DNA from: Candidatus Intestinimonas stercorigallinarum
GTDB lineage: Bacteria; Bacillota; Clostridia; Oscillospirales; Oscillospiraceae
Direction: 5' to 3'
Assembly: GCA_019115345.1 (NCBI GenBank)
Contig: DXDV01000022.1
Span: forward strand, 1-10,228
Length of the DNA: 10,228 bases
Shown here: positions 5,289-10,228 of the stretch, one piece after another
Numbering within the stretch: the stretch's first letter is position 1
How the letters are laid out: each line of letters begins with the position of its first letter
Translations under genes and position numbers: made by a program
The notes under the pieces: model-generated
Databases searched by the model: none
What the model was told of the DNA's origin: nothing
What the model saw: the letters and a program-made list of their open reading frames with translations, nothing else

Positions 5289-5330
5289 CCTTGCGCGGAC
5301 GGGACAAAACGTCTGCGCAAGGGGCGTTTG
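5281..5330. terminator. Large hairpin between convergent folA and the CxxC gene, probable bidirectional terminator
   Basis: Perfect 16-bp arms, CAAACGCCCCTTGCGC (5281-5296) with its complement at 5315-5330. After one G-U wobble they extend by four more pairs (5298-5301 with 5310-5313), leaving an 8-nt GGACAAAA loop. The hairpin lies 50 nt after the folA stop and directly against the stop codon of the leftward gene. Bases after the stem are only moderately T-rich (TTTGGCTTTGTT leftward), so termination efficiency is uncertain. Confidence 0.65.
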
Positions 5331-5570
5331 TCATGGCTCCACGCCCATGGCCTCCAGCAGCCGCTCCAAAAGCCGGTTCTGCCGCCGGAGCAGGGCCAGG
5401 GTCTCCTGACAGGCGGGACAGCCGGTGGAGAGCCCGGCGGGACGGCGGACGTGGGTGGCGGTGTCGGCCAGGGTCTGACGGCGTTCGGCGGCGGCCTGGG
5501 CGCAGGCCTCCGCGTCGGTTCCGCCGCTCTGCCGGGCGGACGTCCCCCGGCGGGTACAGCTTCCCATCAT
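5331..5570 (-). CDS. Small hypothetical protein with a CPAC motif and C-terminal leucine-rich helix
   Basis: A 79-residue protein I do not recognise. The first half is polar and Arg/Ala-rich, with cysteines at C5 and C23. A GCPACQ motif (CxxC) follows near residues 51-54, then a heptad-like helix ETLALLRRQNRLLERLLEAM that could form a coiled coil or a dimer interface. CxxC plus a helix could mean zinc binding or a redox pair, but two cysteines alone do not decide. Support for it being real: the ATG at 5570 follows AAAGGGGGAA about 5 nt upstream, the stop codon abuts the large hairpin, and it occupies a region with no competing gene. It is divergent from the Crp/Fnr regulator gene, with about 100 nt between. 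No clear promoter was found. Low-complexity composition leaves doubt. Confidence 0.6.
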   Translation of the reverse strand: MMGSCTRRGTSARQSGGTDAEACAQAAAERRQTLADTATHVRRPAGLSTGCPACQETLALLRRQNRLLERLLEAMGVEP

Positions 5571-5606
5571 CGAGTTCCCCCTTTCCCTATCATCTTATGT
5601 TTGGGA

Positions 5607-5635
5607 TTGACTTTGGTCCCCAAAGGGGGTAAAAT
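5607..5635 (+). promoter_or_regulatory. Strong sigma-A promoter of the regulator/ABC transporter operon
   Basis: TTGACT at 5607-5612, a 17-nt spacer and TAAAAT at 5630-5635: five of six matches in each box. The predicted start is near 5642. The spacer contains the palindrome CTTTGG-TCC-CCAAAG (5611-5625), which may be a second protein site. The ATG of the regulator follows 35 nt after the predicted start. Confidence 0.8.
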
Positions 5636-5642
5636 TTGAAAG

Positions 5643-5658
5643 TGTCTGAAATGAGACA
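5643..5658 (+). promoter_or_regulatory. CRP/FNR-type palindromic operator at the transcription start
   Basis: TGTCT-GAAATG-AGACA is a perfect 5-6-5 inverted repeat with the TGT-N10-ACA spacing of CRP/FNR-family sites (CRP consensus TGTGA-N6-TCACA). It covers about +1 to +16 of the promoter just upstream, where a bound regulator would block transcription. The adjacent gene encodes a Crp/Fnr-type protein, so autorepression is the simplest reading; this is inference. Confidence 0.6.
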
Positions 5659-5676
5659 GAAAAAGGGGGCTTGACC

Positions 5677-6342
5677 ATGGCGGAGGACTGGCGGGAGGAG
5701 CAGCTGGCTGCCCTGGCCCGGGCGGAGCTCTTTCGGGAGGTGCCGCCGGAGCGGCTCCGGCGGGCGGCGGAGGACCCGGAGTGCCTGCGGGAGGAGTTTC
5801 CCAGGCGGGCCGTCATTTACAGCCCCAGCCGCTTTCGCCGGTGCCTGGGGGTGGTGCTCAAGGGCCGGGCCAAGGTCACCAAGGGGGCCCTGGTCATGAG
5901 CACCCTGGAGCGGGGGGCCATCTTCGGCGCCGCCGCCCTCTTCCACCGCCGGGACCGGTATGAGACCACCATCACCGCCCTCACCCCCTGCGCCGTGGCC
6001 TTCTTTCCTGAGGCGCTGGTGGCCGCCCTGCTGGACGACTGTCCCCCCTTCCGCCGGAGCTACCTGGCCTACCTCTCCGAGCGCATCCACTTCCTGAGCC
6101 GGAAGGTGGAGGGCCTCTCCGCCCGCCGGGTCACGGGCAAGCTGGCCCGCTTCCTGCTGGAGGCGGGGGGCGAGGCGGTCTCCTGCCCCGCCGCCGAGCT
6201 TGCCCGGCGGCTGGATGTGAGCCGGGCCGCCCTCTACCGCTCCTTCCAGGAGCTGGAGGAGGCGGGGGGCATCCGGCGGGAGGGAAAGACCATCGTCATC
6301 CTGGACCGTGGGGTCCTGGAAAACCAGAATGGAGGAATTTAG
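5677..6342 (+). CDS. Crp/Fnr family transcriptional regulator
   Basis: A 221-residue protein with a cNMP-binding-type beta-roll (about residues 15-125, including the LxRGAIFGAAALF turn), a long dimerisation helix (about 125-150) and a winged helix-turn-helix (about 154-210). Within the last, ELARRLDVSRAALYRSFQELEEAG is the recognition unit. The common SRETVSR recognition motif reads SRAALYR here: the arginine that contacts the outer G is kept, the glutamate is not, so the DNA site probably differs from TGTGA. The beta-roll lacks the cAMP-pocket pattern RxS, and there is no N-terminal FNR cysteine set, so the effector is unknown. Start at ATG 5677, 7 nt after GGGGG; a TTG at 5671 is too close to that site. 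First gene of the ABC operon, with one base between its stop and the next ATG. Confidence 0.9.
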   Translation: MAEDWREEQLAALARAELFREVPPERLRRAAEDPECLREEFPRRAVIYSPSRFRRCLGVVLKGRAKVTKGALVMSTLERGAIFGAAALFHRRDRYETTITALTPCAVAFFPEALVAALLDDCPPFRRSYLAYLSERIHFLSRKVEGLSARRVTGKLARFLLEAGGEAVSCPAAELARRLDVSRAALYRSFQELEEAGGIRREGKTIVILDRGVLENQNGGI

Positions 6343-6343
6343 G

Positions 6344-7399
6344 ATGAAAAGAAAGCTGCTCGCCCTCACCATGGCCCTGCTGATGCTGGGGGGCGCCCTG
6401 GCCGGCTGCGGCGCCCAGGAGACGGCTGAGACCACCCCCGCGCCCGAGACCGCCGCCCCCGAGAGCACCGCTCCGGCGGAGACCACCGCCCAGCCCACCC
6501 AGGCGGCGGAGGGGACCGTCCGCTTCGCCGTCCTCAACGGGCCCACCGGCATCGGGGCCGCCAAGCTCATGGCCGACAGCGACGCCGGGACCACCGCCAA
6601 TTCCTATGAGGTGGAGGTCTTTACCGCCAACGACCAGGTGGCCGCCGGTCTCACCAACGGGGAGATCGACATCGCCGCCGTGGCCTCCAACGTGGCCGCC
6701 AACCTCTACAACAAGACCGACGGCGGCGTCCGGCTCCTGGCCGTCAGCGGCCTGGGGGTCCTCTATATCCTGGAGAACGGGGAGAGCGTGCAGTCCATGG
6801 CCGACCTGGCCGGCCGCACCCTCTACGCCACCGGCCAGGGGGCCAACCCGGAGTACGTCCTCAGCTACCTCCTCACCGAAAACGGGGTGGACCCCGCCGA
6901 TGTGGACATCCAGTGGATGACCGGCGACGAGATCACCGCCCTCATGGCCAGCGGGGAGGCCGAGCTGTGCATGCTTCCCGTCCCCGCCGCCACCGCCGTG
7001 CAGATGAAGAACGCCGACGTCCGGGAGGCCCTGGACCTGTCGGCGGAGTGGGACAGCCTCCAGAACGGCAGCCGCCTCACCATGACCACCATCGTGGCCC
7101 GGACGGAGTTCGTGGAGGAGAATCCCCAGGCGGTGGAAAACTTCCTGGCCGACTATGCCGCCTCGGTGGACTATGTGAACGGCAACCCGGCGGAGGCCGC
7201 CGAGCTGGTGGCGGGCTACGGCATCACCGCCAACGCCCAGATCGCCCAGGCCGCCATCCCCAAGTGCGCCCTGGTGTGCATCACCGGCGCTTCCGAGATG
7301 CGGGGGGCCATCCAGGGCTACTATGAGGTCCTCTACCAGGCAAACCCCGACGCCATCGGCGGGGGCATCCCCGACGACGCCTTCTACTACCAGGGGTGA
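6344..7399 (+). CDS. ABC transporter substrate-binding lipoprotein (NMT1/SsuA-like)
   Basis: A 351-residue secreted lipoprotein. The signal peptide MKRKLLALTMALLMLGGALA ends in lipobox LAGC with lipidated C22. A disordered Thr/Pro/Ala/Glu-rich linker follows (about residues 24-56), then a periplasmic-binding-protein type 2 fold. That fold starts VRFAVLNGPTGIGAAKLM and includes GEIDIAAVASNVAANLYNK, LAGRTLYATGQGANPEYVLS and a hinge near the middle. This arrangement resembles SBPs of the nitrate/sulfonate/taurine/thiamine-precursor group, which work with SsuBC-type permease and ATPase, both encoded next. The ligand cannot be deduced. ATG at 6344 with GGAGGA at 6331-6336, a 7-nt spacer; the ribosome site lies inside the end of the regulator gene. 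The GTGA overlap at its end couples it to the permease. Confidence 0.92.
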   Translation: MKRKLLALTMALLMLGGALAGCGAQETAETTPAPETAAPESTAPAETTAQPTQAAEGTVRFAVLNGPTGIGAAKLMADSDAGTTANSYEVEVFTANDQVAAGLTNGEIDIAAVASNVAANLYNKTDGGVRLLAVSGLGVLYILENGESVQSMADLAGRTLYATGQGANPEYVLSYLLTENGVDPADVDIQWMTGDEITALMASGEAELCMLPVPAATAVQMKNADVREALDLSAEWDSLQNGSRLTMTTIVARTEFVEENPQAVENFLADYAASVDYVNGNPAEAAELVAGYGITANAQIAQAAIPKCALVCITGASEMRGAIQGYYEVLYQANPDAIGGGIPDDAFYYQG

Positions 7400-8268
7400 G
7401 CCGGAGACCGGCCGCCGCCCCCGCCGCCGGCTGGCGGGGGCGGCTTCTGCCCCTTTTGTTCTGGCTGCTGGTGTGGGAGTGCGCCGCCCTGTGCGCCGCC
7501 CACCGGACCCTCCTGCCCGCCTGGGCGCTCTGGCGGGAGACGGGGGACCCCTCGGAGCTGCTGGCCTGCCTGTGGGCGGGGCAGACCTTCATCCTCCCCG
7601 CCCCGCCCAGGGTGGCGGAGGAGTTTTTCGCCCTGGCGGGGACGGGGGAATTCTGGCGGACGGCGGCGGTCTCTCTGGGCCGGGTGTTTGCCGGGACCGC
7701 CGCCGGGGTGGGGCTGGGGACCGCCCTGGCCGCCCTCACCGCCGCCTTCCGGTGGGCCCGGCTCCTCCTGGCCCCGGCGGTGAAGGTGGTCCGGGCCACC
7801 CCGGTGGCCTCCTTCATCATATTGGTGCTGCTGTGGGCCGACCGGGACTGGGTGCCCGTCATCATCTCCGCCCTCATGGTCCTCCCCGTGGTGTGGGGGA
7901 ACGTGGTCCAGGGGGTGGACAGCGCCGACGCCGGGCTGCTGGAGCTCTCCCGGGCCTACGGCCTCTCCTCCTGGCGGCGGCTCCGGCTGGTGTACGTGCC
8001 CTCGGTCCTGCCCTACTTCGCCGCCGCCTGCCGCACCAGCCTGGGGCTGGCCTGGAAGGCGGGGGTGGCCGCCGAGGTGCTCTGCCTGCCCCGGCTGGCC
8101 ATCGGCACCCAGGTGAGCAACGCCAAGATCTATCTGGAGACGCCGGCCCTCTTCGCCTGGACCCTCACGGTGCTCCTCCTCAGCTTTCTGCTGGAGGGCG
8201 TGCTGGGGCGGCTGCTGGGCCGGCTGGAGCGGCGGAAAGGGGGGACGGACCATGCCGCGGCTGCGTGA
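7396..8268 (+). CDS. ABC transporter permease (SsuC/TauC-like, binding-protein-dependent)
   Basis: A 290-residue inner-membrane permease. The first membrane segment is about residues 17-35. The BPD_transp_1 core follows from about residue 85 with several helices, and the EAA coupling loop is ELSRAYGLSSWRRLRLVYVPSVLPY at about 183-207 (cytoplasmic, docks to the ATPase). Between the first helix and the LPAPPRVAEEF segment that normally follows it closely lies an extra stretch of about 30 residues (36-65), including LLPAWALWRETGDPSELL. It looks like a clade-specific insertion in the first external loop or a degenerate duplication of the LPxPxxV segment. GTG start at 7396 overlaps the SBP stop as GTGA, with AGGGG directly upstream. 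The end overlaps the ATPase gene by 17 nt. The three genes make a complete importer. Confidence 0.92.
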   Translation: MSRRPAAAPAAGWRGRLLPLLFWLLVWECAALCAAHRTLLPAWALWRETGDPSELLACLWAGQTFILPAPPRVAEEFFALAGTGEFWRTAAVSLGRVFAGTAAGVGLGTALAALTAAFRWARLLLAPAVKVVRATPVASFIILVLLWADRDWVPVIISALMVLPVVWGNVVQGVDSADAGLLELSRAYGLSSWRRLRLVYVPSVLPYFAAACRTSLGLAWKAGVAAEVLCLPRLAIGTQVSNAKIYLETPALFAWTLTVLLLSFLLEGVLGRLLGRLERRKGGTDHAAAA

Positions 8269-8857
8269 ACTGACGGTATCCTACGGGGAAAAGCGGGTGC
8301 TGGACCGGTTCTCCCTGGACCTGCCGGAGGAGGGAGTCACCGCCCTCTCCGGGCCCTCCGGCTGTGGCAAGACCACCCTCCTCCGGGTGCTGGCGGGGCT
8401 GGAGCGGCCCTCCTCCGGCGTGGTGGAGGGGCTGGCGGCGGAGCGTGCCGTCCTCCTCTTCCAGGAAAACCGCCTCTTCCCCTGGCGGACGGCGGCGCAG
8501 CACATCACCGACGTCCTCCCCCGGCCCGACCCGGCGGCGGCGGAGCGCTGGCTGGCGGCGGCGGGGCTGGAGGGAGAGGGGGGGAGCTATCCCGCCGCCC
8601 TCTCCGGCGGCATGGCCCGGCGGCTCTCCCTGGTCCGGGCCCTGGCCCTGGCGGAGGTCCGCCGGGGGTGGCTGCTGCTGGACGAGCCCTTCGCCGGGGT
8701 GGACCCGGCCCGGGCGGAGTCCCTCATGGGGGCGGTCCGGGCGCTGGGGCTTCCGGTGCTGCTGTGCGCCCACGAGCGCCACACCGTCTCTCTGGCCGAC
8801 CGCCGGGTGGACCTGGACGGCCCGCCCCTGCGCGTGACGGGAGGGCTCCGGGCCTGA
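8252..8857 (+). CDS. ABC transporter ATP-binding protein (SsuB/TauB-like, short form)
   Basis: A 201-residue ATPase with all motifs: Walker A GPSGCGKTT (residues 34-42), Q-loop Q71 in FQENRLFPW, signature LSGGM (117-121), Walker B WLLLDEP with D144-E145, D-loop GVDP, and switch histidine H173 in CAHER. The FQENRLFPW and short helical region resemble the nitrate/sulfonate/taurine subfamily (SsuB, TauB). It is about 50 residues shorter than most of that group: the segment between Q-loop and signature is compressed and almost nothing follows the H-loop region. All catalytic residues are present, so it should be active. ATG at 8252 with GGGGGGA about 7 nt upstream, inside the end of the permease gene. 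Last gene of the operon; a weak terminator follows at 8882. Confidence 0.92.
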   Translation: MPRLRELTVSYGEKRVLDRFSLDLPEEGVTALSGPSGCGKTTLLRVLAGLERPSSGVVEGLAAERAVLLFQENRLFPWRTAAQHITDVLPRPDPAAAERWLAAAGLEGEGGSYPAALSGGMARRLSLVRALALAEVRRGWLLLDEPFAGVDPARAESLMGAVRALGLPVLLCAHERHTVSLADRRVDLDGPPLRVTGGLRA

Positions 8858-8881
8858 GCGCCCGGGAGCCCCCATTCCGGC

Positions 8882-8902
8882 GGGGAAGGCCCCTGCATTT
8901 TT
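8882..8902 (+). terminator. Weak terminator-like hairpin after the ABC operon
   Basis: GGGG (8882-8885), loop AAGG and CCCC (8890-8893), then TGCA and five T residues (8898-8902). The stem is short and the T-run is displaced by four bases. A second stem, CTCCGGGC with GCCCGGGAG (one bulge), spans the ABC ATPase stop codon just upstream and may help. Confidence 0.4.
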
Positions 8903-8922
8903 GAGAATTCCCGGTAAAAATC

Positions 8923-8951
8923 TTGCAATCAGCCTATTCATATGGTATACT
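8923..8951 (+). promoter_or_regulatory. Promoter of the rimP-nusA operon
   Basis: TTGCAA at 8923-8928, a 17-nt spacer and TATACT at 8946-8951, with TGG directly before the -10 (extended -10, TGnTATACT). The predicted start is near 8958, giving a leader of about 104 nt before rimP. Confidence 0.8.
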
Positions 8952-8980
8952 GCCTATACTAGCAGTGTACGCATCCGTCA

Positions 8981-9007
8981 AGAGTGGGGTCCGCCCCGCT
9001 CTTTTTA
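8981..9007 (+). terminator. Intrinsic terminator inside the rimP leader (attenuator candidate)
   Basis: AGAGTGGGG (8981-8989), loop TCCG (8990-8993) and CCCCGCTCT (8994-9002) form nine pairs including one G-U wobble, followed by a TTTTTATT-type tract. It lies about 23 nt after the predicted start and about 55 nt before rimP. With the promoter upstream and the gene downstream, it can only act on rimP-nusA transcription from that promoter, or as a stop for readthrough from the ABC operon. Confidence 0.8.
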
Positions 9008-9061
9008 TTGAGAAAAACACATATGTAAGTATTTGGAAAATAGGACGAGGGGGGACCGGAC

Positions 9062-9517
9062 ATGGCAAAGGTGACTGAGCGCACGGCGGAGCTGGCGGCG
9101 CCCATCGCAGCGGCGGCGGGCTGTACGCTCTGGGATGTGGAGTATGTCAAGGAAGCGGGGGAGTGGTTCCTCCGGGTCTATATCGACAAGGAGGGCGGCG
9201 TCTCCATCGACGACTGCGAGGCGGTGAGCCGGCCCCTCAGCGACGCCCTGGACGAGGCCGACCCCATCGAGGGCAGCTACGTCCTGGAGGTCTCCTCCGC
9301 CGGGGCCGACCGGGCGCTGAAGAAGCCGGAGCACTTTGAACGCTTCCTGGGCAGCGAGGTGGACGTGAAGCTCTACCGGGCCAGGGACGGGCGCAAGGAG
9401 CTCACCGGCGTGCTCCGGGGCTATGAGAACGGGGACGTGACGGTGGAGCTCCCCGGCGGGACCGAGACCATGGAGAAGAAAGACGTCGCCCAGGTGCGGC
9501 TGCACCTGAGCTTTTAA
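9062..9517 (+). CDS. rimP: Ribosome maturation factor RimP
   Basis: A 151-residue protein of normal RimP length. The N-terminal alpha/beta domain contains GCTLWDVEYVKEAGEWFLRV and YIDKEGGVSIDDCEAVSRPL. The family hallmark EVSSAGADRALKKPEHFERF (usually EVSSPGLDRPLK) follows, with alanines replacing the usual Pro and Leu/Pro positions. A C-terminal SH3-like barrel occupies about residues 95-151. RimP binds the 30S precursor near S12/S5 and is needed for small-subunit maturation. ATG start with GAGGGGGGAC a few bases upstream. It is followed after 22 nt by nusA, the standard rimP-nusA-(rbfA/infB) order. Confidence 0.95.
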   Translation: MAKVTERTAELAAPIAAAAGCTLWDVEYVKEAGEWFLRVYIDKEGGVSIDDCEAVSRPLSDALDEADPIEGSYVLEVSSAGADRALKKPEHFERFLGSEVDVKLYRARDGRKELTGVLRGYENGDVTVELPGGTETMEKKDVAQVRLHLSF

Positions 9518-9539
9518 GGGATTAAGGGAGAGTAACGAA

Positions 9540-10228
9540 ATGCCGAGAAAGAACGCCAAAAAGACCAACAGCAGCGAGAACGACGGACAGGAGTTTTTCG
9601 CCGCCATCGCCCAGATCGAAAAGGAGAAGGGCATCCCCGCGGGGTATATGATGGAGAAGATCACCCAGGCCCTGGCCTCCGCCTACAAGCGGGACCACGA
9701 GGGGGCCGGGGACAACATCGAGGTCAAGGCCAACCCCGAGACCGGCGAGGTGCGCATGTTCATCCTCAAGGACATCGTGGAGACGGTGGACAATCCCGCC
9801 ACCGAGATGGCCCTGGAGGAGGCCCGCCGGGCCATCCCCCACGCCCAGCTGGGGGATGTGGTGCGCATCGAGGTCAAGCCCAAGAACTTCGGCCGCATCG
9901 CCGCCCAGACCGCCCGTCAGGTCATCATCCAGGGCATCCGGGAGGCCGAGCGGGGCATGATCTACGACGAGTTCAGCTCCAAGGAGCACGAGATCCTCAC
10001 CGGCGTGGTCACCCGGGTGGACCCCCGCAGCGGCGCCGCCAATCTGCGCATCAGCTCCAGCAACGAGTATACCGAAGCCTTCCTGGCCCCCGGCGAGCAG
10101 GTCCGGGGGGAGGAGGTCCGCGAGGGCGACCGCCTGAAGGTCTACGTGGTGGAGGTCCGCCGCTCCACCAGAGGGCCCCAGGTCCTCATCTCCCGCACCC
10201 ACCCCGGCCTGGTCAAGCGCCTCTTCGA
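9540..10228 (+). CDS. nusA: Transcription termination/antitermination factor NusA, N-terminal part, truncated by window edge
   Basis: About 229 residues are visible. After a polar, Lys-rich extension of about 16 residues (MPRKNAKKTNSSENDGQ), the RNA-polymerase-binding N-terminal domain begins at EFFAAIAQIEKEKGIP and runs through VKPKNFGRIAAQTARQVIIQ and IREAERGMIYDEF. An S1 domain follows (about residues 135-205, starting GVVTRVDPRSG), then the start of the linker to KH1 (QVLISRTHPGLVKRLF). The KH domains lie beyond the edge. NusA modulates pausing, intrinsic termination and antitermination. ATG at 9540 with AAGGGAG at 9524-9530, a 9-nt spacer. No methionine lies between the extension and the conserved domain, which supports this start. 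In operon with rimP, behind the leader terminator that it may itself control. Confidence 0.95.
   Translation, partial: MPRKNAKKTNSSENDGQEFFAAIAQIEKEKGIPAGYMMEKITQALASAYKRDHEGAGDNIEVKANPETGEVRMFILKDIVETVDNPATEMALEEARRAIPHAQLGDVVRIEVKPKNFGRIAAQTARQVIIQGIREAERGMIYDEFSSKEHEILTGVVTRVDPRSGAANLRISSSNEYTEAFLAPGEQVRGEEVREGDRLKVYVVEVRRSTRGPQVLISRTHPGLVKRLF

Noticed and set aside
5590..6600. 336-codon leftward frame opposite the Crp/Fnr and SBP genes
   Set aside because: Antisense shadow; both genes on the plus strand have clear families and ribosome sites.
7387..8253. 288-codon leftward frame opposite the permease
   Set aside because: Pro/Gly/His-rich translation without membrane segments; the plus-strand permease is unambiguous.

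Overview
This is a GC-rich window with strong AGGAGG-type ribosome binding sites, frequent GTG starts, 4-nt stop/start overlaps and sigma-A-like promoters. Gene content (UPF0210-ACT pair, HPr-like protein without the active histidine, DUF523, rimP-nusA) fits a high-GC gut Clostridia of the Oscillospiraceae type (Flavonifractor/Lawsonibacter-like). That assignment is inference from style and gene content, not from a marker search.

Layout. Positions 1-2016 hold a leftward operon, in transcription order: HPr-like protein, 5'-deoxynucleotidase YfbR, ACT-domain protein (UPF0237), and a PFL-family/UPF0210 protein cut by the left edge. A good promoter for it lies at 1988-2016. Diverging from it, mtaB (2100-3410) encodes a tRNA methylthiotransferase. 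It converges, with a 4-nt overlap, on a leftward gene for a small FUSC/aromatic-acid-exporter-type membrane protein (3407-3946). The 353-nt gap 3947-4299 has no gene but is packed with consecutive hairpins, bounded by inverted TGYTATAAT motifs. This is the most unusual part of the window. Then follow a DUF523 gene (4300-4758) and an overlapping dihydrofolate reductase gene (to 5231). A 21-bp-stem hairpin at 5281-5330 separates folA from a small leftward CxxC-containing hypothetical gene (5331-5570).

Positions 5607-8857 form a rightward operon: a divergent Crp/Fnr-type regulator, a lipoprotein solute-binding protein, an ABC permease and a short ABC ATPase. All are tightly packed or overlapping. 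The promoter is TTGACT-N17-TAAAAT, and a CRP-spaced palindrome sits at its predicted start point, suggesting autoregulation. The transported substrate cannot be read from the sequence.

The right end carries the start of the rimP-nusA operon. It has a clear promoter, then a leader containing a complete intrinsic-terminator hairpin about 55 nt before rimP, as expected for attenuation control. nusA runs off the right edge.

No CRISPR array, transposase, phage gene, tRNA or rRNA was seen. Most of the window is ordinary core metabolism. The observations with most potential are the hairpin cluster at 3976-4207 with its dispersed repeat, the regulator/operator/ABC operon, and the rimP leader.
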